Positions 18,421 through 27,287 of a stretch of DNA of 64,000 nucleotides are shown here, piece by piece; the stretch's first letter is position 1, and the number at the start of each line of letters is the position of its first letter. A program made the position numbers and the translations under genes. This DNA comes from Salinicola rhizosphaerae (lineage in GTDB: Bacteria; Pseudomonadota; Gammaproteobacteria; Pseudomonadales; Halomonadaceae): positions 615,600-679,599 of the forward strand of contig NZ_BMZI01000001.1 of NCBI RefSeq assembly GCF_014652715.1, read 5' to 3'. The notes under the pieces are model-generated. The model had not been told where the DNA came from. It ran no database searches and worked only from the letters and a program-made list of their open reading frames with translations.

Positions 18421-19029
18421 TCAACCTCTCGAGGCCAGCACCCGCTCCACGGTCTCGACGATGGCTTGAGTCTGCGGATCGATCTCGATATTGACGCGGT
18501 CGCCGATGGCACGCTCGCCGAGGGTCGTGCGCGCGAGTGTCTCGGGGATCAGGTTGACGCAGAAGCGGTCGCCGATCACGTCGCCGACGGTCAGGCTGAT
18601 ACCGTCGATGCCGATGTAGCCCTTGTCCATCACGAACCGGGCGAGGCTGTCAGGCAACGCAAACCAGAGCCGGCGATTGTTCGGCGCCTCGTCGATCTCG
18701 CTAAGCGTTGCCGTTGCCATGATATGGCCCGACATGGCGTGGCCACCAATCTCGTCGCCAAACCGTGCGGCGCGCTCCAGATTGACCCGACTGCCGACCT
18801 TCACATCGCCGAGATTGGTCACGCGCAGCGTTTCACGCATCAGATCGAAGCTGACGTGCTCGCCCTCGATGGCGGTCACCGTCAGGCAACAGCCATTATG
18901 CGCAACCGAGGCGCCAAGTATGAGCCCTTCACGCATGGCCGGCGACATCGCCACGACATGAGTGTTGAGCTGCTCTCGCTCTTCGATGGCAACGACGGTG
19001 CCGACATCCTGCACGATTCCGGTGAACAT
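18421..19029 (-). CDS. ribE: Riboflavin synthase (alpha subunit)
   Basis: Dismutates two molecules of 6,7-dimethyl-8-ribityllumazine to riboflavin. The 202-residue protein has two lumazine-binding barrel repeats: [17 protein letters not shown] ... NGCCLTV, and [18 protein letters not shown] ... [12 protein letters not shown]. The ATG at 19029 has AGGAGAAG at ideal spacing. No FMN riboswitch structure was recognised in the 336 bp upstream. The gene stands alone on its strand here. Confidence 0.96.
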   Translation of the reverse strand: MFTGIVQDVGTVVAIEEREQLNTHVVAMSPAMREGLILGASVAHNGCCLTVTAIEGEHVSFDLMRETLRVTNLGDVKVGSRVNLERAARFGDEIGGHAMSGHIMATATLSEIDEAPNNRRLWFALPDSLARFVMDKGYIGIDGISLTVGDVIGDRFCVNLIPETLARTTLGERAIGDRVNIEIDPQTQAIVETVERVLASRG

Positions 19030-19146
19030 GAACGCTTCTCCTGCCTGACCGATGACCCACGCTTCACAGGGGCCGTTTGCGCGCTGCATGCTACCACGTC
19101 GCTAGCGCCATGAACGCCCGAACCGGCTCGGCAGGCGCCGCGCACC

Positions 19147-19174
19147 GCTTTCGGCTTTCGGCTTTCGGCTTTCG
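19147..19174. repeat. 7-bp microsatellite (4 perfect units)
   Basis: GCTTTCG is repeated four times without mismatch and ends 4 bp before the -35 element of the promoter at 19179. Its position would let slipped-strand changes alter the sequence just upstream of that promoter. Confidence 0.9.
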
Positions 19175-19178
19175 CAAA

Positions 19179-19207
19179 TTGACGCCTCGAGAACCGGACT
19201 CTAAGAT
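19179..19207 (+). promoter_or_regulatory. Sigma-70 promoter of a small transcription unit
   Basis: TTGACG, a 17-bp spacer, and TAAGAT, close to the consensus with optimal spacing. Expected start of transcription is near 19214. No protein gene follows on this strand before the terminator at 19300. Confidence 0.75.
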
Positions 19208-19213
19208 TGCCGG

Positions 19214-19326
19214 CAATGAAACGCGCCGATTTATTCCCGAATTGCGGGCGCGCCGGGTCTTCCGGGCAATGTCGCTAAAAGGGTGTGTCCAGCGTTGATG
19301 GCCACCCGAACGGGTGGCCTTTTTTT
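19214..19326 (+). ncRNA. Candidate small RNA (or leaderless 20-codon mRNA), about 113 nt
   Basis: Defined only by a strong promoter and a strong intrinsic terminator with nothing else between; no known RNA family (4.5S, 6S, Spot 42, RsmY/Z type) was recognised. It begins at the palindrome ATTGCCGGCAAT and contains a CCCG-loop-CGGG hairpin and a CCGG-loop-CCGG hairpin. An ATG at 19216 opens a 20-codon frame (MKRADLF... to GQCR, stop TAA 19276), which would be almost leaderless. Function unknown. Confidence 0.5.
19300..19326 (+). terminator. Strong intrinsic terminator
   Basis: Perfect 8-bp stem GGCCACCC / GGGTGGCC with a GAAC loop followed by seven T residues. It ends the small transcription unit that starts near 19214. 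Confidence 0.92.
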
Positions 19327-19366
19327 CGATCTCGCCGCGACACGTTCCACCCGACGCCCCCGCAGC

Positions 19367-20965
19367 CTAGTTTCGCGCGATCGGCTTGCCTGCCGTCGAG
19401 TCATCCGTTTGTGCCATGGACGTCGCCTCTGCCCGAGCATCCGACGCCTCGCCCGCGACGTGCTTGTCCGCACCAGGTTTGTCGTCAAGACATTGACCCG
19501 CAACGTAGTAGACGCCGGCGCCGAGCAGCGAGCCCGTGAACCAGCCGTAATCGTAGAACCAGCGCCACAGGCCGGTGGTGATCGAGATCAGCGTCAGCAC
19601 TACGGGGACGCCGAGCGCGATGAAGCCGGCCACGTTGACCGCCGGATAACGCCCGTCGTCACGGTAGAGACTGATCACGTCGAGCTGCTGGCGCTTGATC
19701 AGGAAATAGTCCACCGCCATGATGCCGGCAATCGGCCCCAGCAGGCTCGAGTACCCCAGCAGCCAGTTGGAATAGAGACTCTCCAGCGTCACGTCGGAGA
19801 CGATCAACCCGGCCTTCTGCAGCAGGTCGTAACCCATCAGCAGCGTGCCGACCAGCCCGGTCAGCAGTACCCCGCCGGTGCGATTGATGGCCTTCGGCGC
19901 GATGTTCTGGAAATCGTTGGTCGGCGAGACGATATTGCCGGCGGTATTGGTCGAAATCGTCGCGATCACGATGAGAATCATCGCGATGGCAACCCAGATC
20001 GGGCTGTCGATATGACCGATAAGCGTCACCGGATCGGAGACCGTTTCCCCCACCAGCGAGACGGATGCCGCCGTCATCACCACGCCCAGCGCCGCGAACA
20101 GGAACATCGTCAGCGGCAGGCCGACGATCTGACCGACGATCTGGTCCTTCTGGCTGCGCGCGAAGCGACTGAAATCGGGAATGTTGAGCGAAAGCGTGGC
20201 CCAGAATCCCACCATCGCGGTCAGGCCGGACAGAAAATATGTTGTCACCGATGCGCCCTGCGGCCGCGATGGTGGCTGGGCGAGCAGTTCACCAAGCGAC
20301 ACATGCGGTAGCGCCCAGACCAGCAGCCCGACGGCGACGATCAGCAAGAGCGGCGCCGAGAACGTCTCCAGCCATTTGATCGACTCGGCCCCGCGGATTA
20401 CCACCCAGAGATTCATCGCACCGAAGATGAAAAAGCCGAAGACCTGGCCGAGACCACCGAGCGCCTGCCACGGCGGAACAATGGCCGACAGCAGCAGATC
20501 GATCGCTAGCCCGCCGAACATCGTCTGGATGCCGAACCAGCCGCAGCCGACCAGCGCCCGAATCAGGCACGGCACGTTCGACCCTCGAATGCCGAACGAG
20601 GACCGCAGCACGACCGGGAACGGAATGCCGTAGCGCGTACCGGGAAAGGCGTTGAGCGTCAGCGGGATCAGCAGAATGACGTTGGCAAGCAGAATCGTGA
20701 TCAGCGCCTCGCCGACGCTCAGACCGAAGTAGGCGGTAAGAATGCCGCCGAGCGTGTAGGTCGGCACGCAGATCGAAAGACCTACCCAGAGTGCGGCGAT
20801 GTGCCACTTCGTCCAGGTGCGCTCCTTCGCGCGAGTCGGGGCGATATCGTCGTTGAAACAGGCGCTGTCGCGAACGTCGGCGCCGAGCTCGAGTTCGACC
20901 CTGCCCTCCCGCTCGATCACGCGAGAGACAGACGCCGAAGAAGACGAAGTACGGGACGTTGTCAT
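19367..20965 (-). CDS. NCS1-family nucleobase transporter (probable uracil/pyrimidine permease)
   Basis: A 532-residue inner-membrane protein with about 12 hydrophobic segments and NCS1 signatures: WTKWHIAALWVGLSICVPTY early, GTRYGIPFPVVLRSSFGIRG, LVGCGWFGIQTMFGG and NIPDFSRFARSQKDQ. It probably imports uracil or a related pyrimidine. In E. coli the rut operon ends with the unrelated NCS2-type permease RutG; here the NCS1 protein takes that place, last after rutABCD and the rutF remnant. The ATG at 20965 has GAGGG upstream; the cytosolic N-terminus of about 60 residues is longer than usual. The exact substrate is inferred from context. Confidence 0.88.
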   Translation of the reverse strand: MTTSRTSSSSASVSRVIEREGRVELELGADVRDSACFNDDIAPTRAKERTWTKWHIAALWVGLSICVPTYTLGGILTAYFGLSVGEALITILLANVILLIPLTLNAFPGTRYGIPFPVVLRSSFGIRGSNVPCLIRALVGCGWFGIQTMFGGLAIDLLLSAIVPPWQALGGLGQVFGFFIFGAMNLWVVIRGAESIKWLETFSAPLLLIVAVGLLVWALPHVSLGELLAQPPSRPQGASVTTYFLSGLTAMVGFWATLSLNIPDFSRFARSQKDQIVGQIVGLPLTMFLFAALGVVMTAASVSLVGETVSDPVTLIGHIDSPIWVAIAMILIVIATISTNTAGNIVSPTNDFQNIAPKAINRTGGVLLTGLVGTLLMGYDLLQKAGLIVSDVTLESLYSNWLLGYSSLLGPIAGIMAVDYFLIKRQQLDVISLYRDDGRYPAVNVAGFIALGVPVVLTLISITTGLWRWFYDYGWFTGSLLGAGVYYVAGQCLDDKPGADKHVAGEASDARAEATSMAQTDDSTAGKPIARN

Positions 20966-21019
20966 TGTTGTGCCCTCAGGTGAGAAGATGGAAATCATCG
21001 ACAGCCGCAACCGCCGCAC

Positions 21020-21222
21020 TCAGCCGTTGTCCGCCTGTCGGAGTAACTGATGGTAGCGGCGATCGAAGTAGAGCAGACATTGGCTTTCACCGCAGGTCGA
21101 CATCGCGACGATCTCGCAGAACATGACGTCGTGCCTCCCGACTGTCACACGCCGGCTGATGCGGCACTCGAAATGCCCGGCGTCCCTTCATCCGTCTGTC
21201 GGTACTGCGGTTGGGTCATCAT
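21020..21222 (-). pseudogene. rutF: rutF remnant (flavin reductase), internal deletion and frameshift
   Basis: The minus strand encodes FECRISRRVTVGRHDVMF, then CEIVAMS and YFDRRYHQLLRQADNG, clearly the last third of RutF (E. coli DCRISQVVSVGTHDILFC ... WFDRSYHALM). No start serves this frame: an in-frame TGA lies about 20 nt upstream. A potential original start, ATGATG at 21222, overlapping the rutD stop as expected for rutF, opens a different frame (MMTQPQYRQTD...) that stops after 25 codons. The simplest reading is loss of about 300 bp from the middle of rutF with a frame change. RutF normally supplies reduced FMN to RutA. Confidence 0.85.
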
Positions 21223-22040
21223 GTCGAAACGCCTGTCACGGGAACTGCTGTCACGGGAACTGCAAGGGGGTCGCCGAGCCACTGCTCGACAGCGGCGTTG
21301 AAGGTGTCCGGAACCGTCACGGTGAGGCCGTGACCGCCGTAATCGAACAGGGCCAGATTGGCGTTCGGCAAGCCATCCGCCAGCCTTCGCGAGCACGTAT
21401 GAGGCACCAGCAGATCGTCTCGAGTGGCGATCACCAGCGTCGGCGTCTTGATCGCGCCGAGCTGCGCGTCGATATCGAAGGCGCACAGGGCACCGATGCG
21501 CGCCTTCACGTTGGCCTCGCCCGGAAAGTGCGCCAGCGCATGGGCCTCTTCGGATAGCAGCCGGTCGTGATGGGCCGAGAGCCAGTCCGCCGGGTAGAGG
21601 AACAGCGGCTGGGCATGCAGGTAGGCTTGCGTACCACTGCCATCGAGCAGGGCAAGACGAACGCGAAAGCAGCGCTCGCTCTGCACGTCCACCCGGCTCC
21701 AGGCATTGATCACGATCAGACGCTGCAGGCGCGCGGGGTCGATCAGCGCCATCTGCAAGCCTACCAGCCCGCCGAGCGCGTGGCCCATGAAGTCCACGCG
21801 ACGAATTTCCAGCCGGTCGAGCAGCGCCAGCGCCTCCTGCGCCATATCGGCGATAGTGTACCCGTGTGGCAGCTCGGCGGGGCTGGCGCCGGTCCCCAGA
21901 TGATCGTAAATCACCACGCGATGCGTTCGGGTGAGCGATTCGAGCTGCGGCTCCCAGAACCGCCCGGCGCCGCCAAGCCCGGAAGAAAGCAGGATGGTCG
22001 GGGCTTGCGCATCTTCCCGCCCCAGAATCTCGTAGTGCAT
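21219..22040 (-). CDS. rutD: RutD, alpha/beta hydrolase of the pyrimidine degradation pathway
   Basis: Acts after RutC in the Rut pathway, where it is thought to speed hydrolysis of aminoacrylate to malonic semialdehyde. The 273-residue protein has ILLSSGLGGAGRFWEPQL, YDHLGTGASPAELPHGYTI, the elbow GHALGGLVGLQMA and a C-terminal YGGHGLTVTVPDTFN. The elbow has Ala where classical hydrolases have Ser; E. coli RutD shares this, so it is a family trait and not damage. The 3' end contains a perfect 15-bp duplication (21233-21262) that encodes VPVTA-VPVTG and extends the C-terminus beyond the family norm. Confidence 0.95.
   Translation of the reverse strand: MHYEILGREDAQAPTILLSSGLGGAGRFWEPQLESLTRTHRVVIYDHLGTGASPAELPHGYTIADMAQEALALLDRLEIRRVDFMGHALGGLVGLQMALIDPARLQRLIVINAWSRVDVQSERCFRVRLALLDGSGTQAYLHAQPLFLYPADWLSAHHDRLLSEEAHALAHFPGEANVKARIGALCAFDIDAQLGAIKTPTLVIATRDDLLVPHTCSRRLADGLPNANLALFDYGGHGLTVTVPDTFNAAVEQWLGDPLAVPVTAVPVTGVST
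21233..21262. repeat. Perfect 15-bp tandem duplication inside rutD 3' end
   Basis: CTGTCACGGGAACTG occurs twice with no mismatch, adding five codons to the tail of rutD just before the rutF remnant. Confidence 0.9.
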
Positions 22041-22090
22041 CGACGGTTCCCGTTGTGTGCTGGATCAGCGTTGAAGCTCTGGATTCAAAA

Positions 22091-22477
22091 TCAGCGCGGC
22101 AGATGAGCGACCGCGGCGATCTCGATCAGCGCATCCGGCTTCACCAGGCCACATTGAATGCAGTAACGTGCCGGCTTTTCGCCCGGAAAGAACTCGGCAT
22201 AGACCGCGTTAATGGCCGAGTAATCTCCCCAATCGCGCAAAAAGATCGAGTTGAAGGTGATGTCTTCCATGCTGCCGCCGGCGGTTTCGACCACGCGCTG
22301 GATCAGTTCGAGAACGTGGCGCGTCTGGGCTGCGGCATCGCCGACATGGACGACATTGTTCTCCGCGTCGAAGGGCAACGTTCCCGAAACGTAAAGAATA
22401 TTGTCGGCCTGACTGCCAGGTACGAAGGGCGCGAGCGGTGCGCCGGAACCGGGAGGTATGACGCTTGTCTTGGGCAT
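22091..22477 (-). CDS. rutC: RutC, Rid-family aminoacrylate deaminase/peracid reductase
   Basis: A 128-residue YjgF/Rid-family protein placed second after RutB in the Rut pathway, acting on 3-aminoacrylate. It begins [20 protein letters not shown] and has [29 protein letters not shown] and the family signature [19 protein letters not shown] with the Rid-type Arg. It lies between rutB (24 nt upstream) and rutD (about 50 nt downstream) on the same strand. Confidence 0.96.
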   Translation of the reverse strand: MPKTSVIPPGSGAPLAPFVPGSQADNILYVSGTLPFDAENNVVHVGDAAAQTRHVLELIQRVVETAGGSMEDITFNSIFLRDWGDYSAINAVYAEFFPGEKPARYCIQCGLVKPDALIEIAAVAHLPR

Positions 22478-22501
22478 TTTCTGCTCTCCTGGGTCAAATG
22501 A

Positions 22502-23266
22502 TTAAACGGTTTCCCGATGGTGGGAAACGGCGGGCTGGCAGGCAGCGGCAAACGCATCGACGCTCGAGACCCAACCGAAGAAGGTTTCGATATTGAAGAT
22601 CGCCGCGGCCTGAGCCGAAGGCGGCCCCGCTTGATAGGTCGCGTCTTCCAGTACGGTGCCGAAATACTCCAGAAAGAAGCCGTCACGCAGCGTCGACTCG
22701 ACGCAGACGTTGGTGGCGATGCCGCTGAACAGCAGATGGCGAATGCTGCGGGCTCGCAGGATGCTGTCCAGCGGCGTGTTGAAGAAACCGCTGTAGCGCG
22801 GTTTGGGCAGCACGATATCCCCCGGCTGCGGCGTCAACGCATCGACCAGCGCATAATCCCAGGTGCCCTTGGCCAACAGTTGACCGGCCAGTTCGGGTCG
22901 CTGGCGCATCGTTTTCAGGGCGTTCGACTTGTGCCAGTTGGGCGAGCCGGGGCCGCCCGCCTCGACGTAGTCCGCATCCCACCCGTTCTGAAAGAAGATC
23001 ACCTGAATGCCGGCGGCACGGGCGATCTCGATGGCGCGGGCGATGCGCTCGATAACGGGTCCCGTCGTGCTGACATCGAAGCCGGCGAGATCCAGATAGC
23101 CGCCGATCGAGGCGTAGGCGTTCTGCATGTCGACCACGATCAGCGCGGCCTGAGAGCGCGACATGGCAATCGCTTCCGGACGCCCCGCCAGCACGATCTC
23201 GTCGTCCTCTCTCGCCGCCTGGCCACCGCCGCAGCGTACGATCGGACGCGTCTTCAGCTCTCTCAT
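22502..23266 (-). CDS. rutB: RutB, peroxyureidoacrylate/ureidoacrylate amidohydrolase
   Basis: Isochorismatase-fold amidohydrolase that releases carbamate from the ring-opened RutA product, leaving 3-aminoacrylate. The 254-residue protein contains [20 protein letters not shown] with the catalytic Asp, [16 protein letters not shown] with the Lys and [20 protein letters not shown] with the nucleophilic Cys. The ATG at 23266 overlaps the rutA stop (ATGA), which fixes the start even though the N-terminus is about 15 residues longer than in E. coli. Confidence 0.97.
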   Translation of the reverse strand: MRELKTRPIVRCGGGQAAREDDEIVLAGRPEAIAMSRSQAALIVVDMQNAYASIGGYLDLAGFDVSTTGPVIERIARAIEIARAAGIQVIFFQNGWDADYVEAGGPGSPNWHKSNALKTMRQRPELAGQLLAKGTWDYALVDALTPQPGDIVLPKPRYSGFFNTPLDSILRARSIRHLLFSGIATNVCVESTLRDGFFLEYFGTVLEDATYQAGPPSAQAAAIFNIETFFGWVSSVDAFAAACQPAVSHHRETV

Positions 23267-24366
23267 GACAACGCCTCCGCCGTTTTCGCCGGCGATCCGA
23301 CAATATCGACTCGTGTGCGCATCAGCGGCTGCACCTTCTCGCCAAAAGTGTCCAGGCCGCCCAGGAAGTCGTCGAAGGTCAGCATGACGCCGCCGATACC
23401 CTCGACCGTGTCGATCTCGTCGAGCATGCGCGCGACATTGGCGTAGGAGCCCACCAGCGTGCCCATATTGAAATTGACGGCCGAAGTCGGGTCGGTCATC
23501 TGACGCACGTTGGTGTCCTTGCCCGAACTCTTGTCCTGGCTGCCTTGATCCGCCATCCAGTCCAGCGCCTCCTGATCGGCGCCCGCCTTGTAATGGTCCC
23601 AGCGCGCGATGGCGGCTTCATCGGTCTCGTCGGCAATCACCATGAACAGCACATAACAGGCAATCTCGCGACCGCTCTCAAGACCAGCCGCGTTCAGTCG
23701 CTCGGCGGTGGCAGCAAAGGCCGTCGGCGTATTCAGCCCCTTGCCGAAGCAGAAGCTGTAGTCGGCATGCTTGGCGGTGAACGCCATGCCCGCATTCGAC
23801 TGGCCGGCGCAGACAATCTTCACGCCCTGTTCGGGGCGCGGGCTCAGTCGGCAGTCGTCCATCTGGAAGAATTCGCCCCGGAAGTCGCTATGACCCCGCT
23901 CGAGCAGCTCGCGCATCACCGTCGTGTATTCATCGAGATAGGCATAGCGTTTGCCGAAATACTCGTCTCCCGGCCACAGCCCCATCTGGCTGTACTCCGG
24001 CTTCTGCCAGCCGGTGACGAGGTTGATGCCGAAACGCCCCGGAGCGATGGAGTCGATCGTCGCCGCCATGCGCGCGACGATCGCCGGCGGCATGACCAGC
24101 GTCGCCGCCGTGGCGTAGAGGTTGATCTTCGAGGTGACCGCCGCGAGCCCCGCCATCAGCGTGAACGACTCCAGCGCGTGCTCCCAGAACTCGGTCTTAC
24201 CGCCGAACCCGCGCAGCTTGATCATCGACAGCACGAATTCGAAGCCGTATTGCTCGGCCTTCTGCGTCACTGCCTTGTTGAGCTCGAATGTCGGCATGTA
24301 CTGCGGCGAGTTCTCGGAGATCAGCCAGCCGTTGTTGCCGATGGGAATGAAAACGCCCAGTTGCAT
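23263..24366 (-). CDS. rutA: RutA, flavin-dependent pyrimidine monooxygenase
   Basis: Opens the uracil ring between N3 and C4 using reduced FMN and O2, the first step of the Rut pathway. The 367-residue luciferase-like protein starts [18 protein letters not shown] and has [39 protein letters not shown] and [20 protein letters not shown], all near-identical to E. coli RutA. An AGGAGGTGACCC ribosome site precedes the ATG at 24366. It is first in rutABCD-(rutF remnant)-transporter and divergent from rutR, with a RutR box between. Because rutF is broken, its reduced flavin must come from another reductase. Confidence 0.98.
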   Translation of the reverse strand: MQLGVFIPIGNNGWLISENSPQYMPTFELNKAVTQKAEQYGFEFVLSMIKLRGFGGKTEFWEHALESFTLMAGLAAVTSKINLYATAATLVMPPAIVARMAATIDSIAPGRFGINLVTGWQKPEYSQMGLWPGDEYFGKRYAYLDEYTTVMRELLERGHSDFRGEFFQMDDCRLSPRPEQGVKIVCAGQSNAGMAFTAKHADYSFCFGKGLNTPTAFAATAERLNAAGLESGREIACYVLFMVIADETDEAAIARWDHYKAGADQEALDWMADQGSQDKSSGKDTNVRQMTDPTSAVNFNMGTLVGSYANVARMLDEIDTVEGIGGVMLTFDDFLGGLDTFGEKVQPLMRTRVDIVGSPAKTAEALS

Positions 24367-24516
24367 GGGTCACCTCCTGTTCGGTGAAGGTAAAGTCGCC
24401 GATGGCACCCGACGCGAGATCGCCATCGAACGCTTTGCAACCTCTAACAACCCACGTGCCAACCGACACATCTTTATCCGTTTTCAGTGGCTTGGCGCCT
24501 CCCTTGACGATTCGAT

Positions 24517-24532
24517 CAGACCAAATGGTCCA
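24517..24532. promoter_or_regulatory. RutR operator
   Basis: CAGACCAAATGGTCCA contains the perfect inverted repeat GACCA-AA-TGGTC and fits the RutR consensus TTGACCANNTGGTCAA in its core. It lies between divergent rutA and rutR, about 150 bp from each start. Nothing else was recognised in the 329-bp spacer. Confidence 0.82.
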
Positions 24533-24695
24533 ATCACCCTCGGAAGCCTGCGCAAAAATGACGCGGGCCACGCGTCTTTCGCGCGCTTTCAGTGCGCGAC
24601 CGTTATCCCCCCCGACCGCCGGAGCGGCGTGATAAAGTAACCGGCGATGTAACGCAACGTCACAGCCCGCCGCGTTACCGACTGCAAGGATCGAT

Positions 24696-25343
24696 ATGAA
24701 CGAGACGCCCCCCGCCGCCACCGGCAAACGCGCCGCCACCAGCGAAGCCCGCAAGCAGCGAATCCGCGATGCCGCCCTGTCGCTGTTTTCCCAATTCGGG
24801 TTGCGAGGCGCCAGCCTCGATGCCATTGCCGATCGCGCCGGCGTCTCCAAGACCAACCTGCTCTACTACTTCTCCTCCAAGGAGACGCTCTACGTCGCGG
24901 TGCTGCAGCAGATTCTCGATAACTGGCTGGAACCGATGCGAGCGATCGATGCCGACCAGTCGCCACAGGAAGCGATCGGCCAGTACATACGCATCAAGGT
25001 GGCACTATCGCGGGACCGCGCCGAAGCCTCGAAGCTCTTCTGTCTCGAGATGATTCAGGGCGCGCCGCTGCTGAGGGAGGTGCTGGAGAGCGATCTCAAG
25101 GCGCTGGTGGCGGAGAAGTCGAGGGTCATCGAGCACTGGATCGAAAGCGGCCGCCTGGCGCCAGTCGACCCACATCACCTGATCTATCTGCTCTGGGGCA
25201 CCACGCAGCACTACGCCGACTTCGCGGTGCAGATAGAGGCCGTCTCCGGCAACGGGCTTAACGACCCGGCGTTCTTCGAGACCACGGTCACGACGATTCA
25301 GCAGATCGTGCTGAACGGCTTGCTGCCACGCCCGACCGCCTGA
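24696..25343 (+). CDS. rutR: RutR, TetR-family regulator of pyrimidine degradation
   Basis: Represses the rut operon; uracil or thymine releases it from DNA. The 215-residue protein has the helix-turn-helix RIRDAALSLFSQFGLRGASL plus VSKTNLLYYFSSKETLYVAV and the RutR-like ligand domain FCLEMIQGAPLLREVLES and LLWGTTQHYADFAVQI. It is divergent from rutA across a GACCA-AA-TGGTC operator. The ATG at 24696 fits the family's flexible N-terminus (NETPPAATGKRA). Confidence 0.94.
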   Translation: MNETPPAATGKRAATSEARKQRIRDAALSLFSQFGLRGASLDAIADRAGVSKTNLLYYFSSKETLYVAVLQQILDNWLEPMRAIDADQSPQEAIGQYIRIKVALSRDRAEASKLFCLEMIQGAPLLREVLESDLKALVAEKSRVIEHWIESGRLAPVDPHHLIYLLWGTTQHYADFAVQIEAVSGNGLNDPAFFETTVTTIQQIVLNGLLPRPTA

Positions 25344-25391
25344 TCGCCTTCGCGTCGAGTTGCAGGCGGGGCAGCCGAGCGTCGCCTTCGC

Positions 25392-25982
25392 TCACGCCAG
25401 CTGGCAGGCATCGCCGAAATCCAGCCGCGGCAGGCGTGGCTTGACGCCGGCGGTATCGCCGTAGCCGAGATTGATCAGCAGGTTCACGGTCCAGTCCGTA
25501 CCGGCAAAAAAGGCTTCGTCAACGGCTTTCGGATCAAACCCGGACATCGGTCCGGTATCCAGTCCCATCGCCCGCGCTGCCAGAATCAGATAGCCGGCCT
25601 GCATCGAGCTGTTACGCAGCGCCGTCTGCTCGGCGAAAGCCTCGCTGCCGGTGAACCAGCTGCGCGCATCGGTGTGTGGAAAGAGCGTCGGCAGCTGATC
25701 GTAGAAGCGTTTGTCATAGGCGACGATCACCGTGCAGGGCGCCGTCGCGGTCTTGTCCGCGTTACCGGAAGAGACGCAGGGCAGCAGTTTGTCCTTGCCG
25801 GCCGTCGAGCGCACGAAGACGAAGCGCGCCGGCGAACAGTTGGCCGATGTCGGTCCCATCTTCACCATGTCGTAAAGCTCGCGCAGCGTCTGCTCGCTGA
25901 CCTCCTGGTCCTGCCACGCATTATGGGTGCGCGCGTCGAGAAACAGTTGCGCCAGCGCATGTTCGTCAAGTGACGGCAGCAT
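25392..25982 (-). CDS. rutE: RutE, malonic semialdehyde reductase (nitroreductase fold)
   Basis: Reduces malonic semialdehyde from the Rut pathway to 3-hydroxypropionate, removing a toxic aldehyde. The 196-residue protein matches E. coli RutE in length and shows [19 protein letters not shown] (FMN site), [20 protein letters not shown] and [10 protein letters not shown]. The ATG at 25982 has AAGGAGAG upstream. Here the gene is outside the main rut operon, convergent with rutR (48-bp gap). Its upstream region carries two copies of the RutR half-site GACCA. Confidence 0.94.
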   Translation of the reverse strand: MLPSLDEHALAQLFLDARTHNAWQDQEVSEQTLRELYDMVKMGPTSANCSPARFVFVRSTAGKDKLLPCVSSGNADKTATAPCTVIVAYDKRFYDQLPTLFPHTDARSWFTGSEAFAEQTALRNSSMQAGYLILAARAMGLDTGPMSGFDPKAVDEAFFAGTDWTVNLLINLGYGDTAGVKPRLPRLDFGDACQLA

Positions 25983-25993
25983 CGACTCTCTCC

Positions 25994-26038
25994 TTGTTCG
26001 AATATGATTTGTTCGAATATGACTTGTTGGAATACGAA
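25994..26038. repeat. 15-bp tandem repeat (3 units) in the rutE leader
   Basis: TTGTTCGAATATGAT, TTGTTCGAATATGAC and TTGTTGGAATACGAA follow without gaps, starting 12 nt upstream of the rutE start codon and just beyond its ribosome site. The third unit is more diverged. Confidence 0.9.
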
Positions 26039-26069
26039 TTGCGGAAAACCGAGTCACTGAATGGCCGGT

Positions 26070-26101
26070 TATCCGGACCATAAGATATCCGGACCATAAG
26101 A
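26070..26101. repeat. Perfect 16-bp tandem duplication with RutR half-sites
   Basis: TATCCGGACCATAAGA occurs twice without mismatch between divergent rutE and metN. Each unit carries GACCA, the left half of the RutR operator, so the duplication doubles a possible binding half-site. Confidence 0.9.
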
Positions 26102-26243
26102 ACAGTAACGCGCCACGGATTTCGGTGCCACGGTCGCTGGAAACGCGGTCGACCAGTATAATCCATGCCCCCCGGCCGGCGGCGCACCAAGCCGCGCGGC
26201 GCGGAAGACCCCATTTCGTTGGTATGGCAGACATCACGACCCC

Positions 26244-27287
26244 ATGATTTCACTCGAACGGGTTTCCAAGACCTACGGCACTGGACCCCGCGCCGTGCAG
26301 GCGCTGTCCGATATCGATCTGCAGGTTCCCAAGGGCACCATCCATGGCGTGATCGGTCTCTCCGGCGCTGGTAAATCGACGCTGATCCGCTGCGTCAATC
26401 TTCTCGAGCGCCCGACGACAGGCCGCGTCATCGTCGACGGCGCCGAGCTGACCGCGATGAGCGCGAGCGATCTGCGCCAGGCGAGGCACCAGTGCGGCAT
26501 GATCTTCCAGCACTTCAACCTGCTGACCAATCGCACGGTCTTCGACAATGTCGCCCTACCGCTGGAGCTGATGCGCGAATCCCGCCGCACCATTCGCGAG
26601 CGTGTCATGCCGCTGCTGGAGATGACGGGCCTGACCGACAAGCGTCATCAGTATCCGGCTCAGCTCTCCGGCGGCCAGAAGCAGCGCGTCGCCATCGCCC
26701 GCGCACTGGCGAGCCGCCCGAAAGTGCTGCTCTGCGACGAGGCGACGTCGGCGCTCGATCCGCAGACGACGACCTCGATTCTGGCCTTGTTGCAGGAGAT
26801 CAACCAGCAACTGGGCCTGACGATCCTGTTGATCACCCACGAGATGGAGGTGGTGAAGAGCATCTGTCATCGCGTCGGCCTGATCTCGGGCGGTCGACTG
26901 GTCGAGGAAGCCGATGTCGGTGATTTCTTCACCGCCCCCGGTACTCAGCTCGGCCGGGAGTTCCTGAACGACTTTCTCAAGCTGGAAGCGCCACGGGAAC
27001 TGGTCGAGCGACTCGATGCCGAATCCGGCCAGAACTCCCATCCGGTCGTCCGGCTGACCTTCTCCGGGGATAGCGTCTCCACGCCATTGATTTCGCGGCT
27101 GGCCCGGGAACACGGCGTCGATGTCAGCATTCTCCAGGCCAAGGTGGAGTCGATCCAGGGGCGAACGCTAGGCCTGATGATTGCCGAGCTGATCGGCAGC
27201 GAGACACAGACTCGCCAGGCACTCGCGACGCTTAAATCTTTCGACCTGCATGTGGAGGTACTGGGCCATGTCCAGCGCACTGATTGA
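26244..27287 (+). CDS. metN: Methionine ABC transporter ATP-binding protein
   Basis: ATPase of the high-affinity D/L-methionine importer MetNIQ. The 347-residue protein has Walker [11 protein letters not shown]-loop MIFQHFNLL, signature LSGGQKQR, Walker [14 protein letters not shown] and the switch His in LITHEMEVV. The C-terminal 90 residues form the NIL domain ([16 protein letters not shown]), which binds methionine and inhibits transport when the cell is replete. metI overlaps its end by 20 nt. The first ATG lacks a strong ribosome site. Confidence 0.96.
   Translation: MISLERVSKTYGTGPRAVQALSDIDLQVPKGTIHGVIGLSGAGKSTLIRCVNLLERPTTGRVIVDGAELTAMSASDLRQARHQCGMIFQHFNLLTNRTVFDNVALPLELMRESRRTIRERVMPLLEMTGLTDKRHQYPAQLSGGQKQRVAIARALASRPKVLLCDEATSALDPQTTTSILALLQEINQQLGLTILLITHEMEVVKSICHRVGLISGGRLVEEADVGDFFTAPGTQLGREFLNDFLKLEAPRELVERLDAESGQNSHPVVRLTFSGDSVSTPLISRLAREHGVDVSILQAKVESIQGRTLGLMIAELIGSETQTRQALATLKSFDLHVEVLGHVQRTD

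Noticed and set aside
19030-19366. FMN riboswitch upstream of riboflavin synthase
   Set aside because: No RFN-type conserved blocks are visible on the minus strand; the structured elements there belong to a plus-strand unit.
19283-20311. Plus-strand 342-codon frame opposite the NCS1 transporter
   Set aside because: Antisense to transmembrane helices, giving an Arg/His-rich translation; it also begins within the terminator region of the small transcription unit.
21219-22040. RutD nucleophile elbow with Ala instead of Ser as a sign of inactivation
   Set aside because: E. coli RutD has the same GHALG sequence, so this is a family property.
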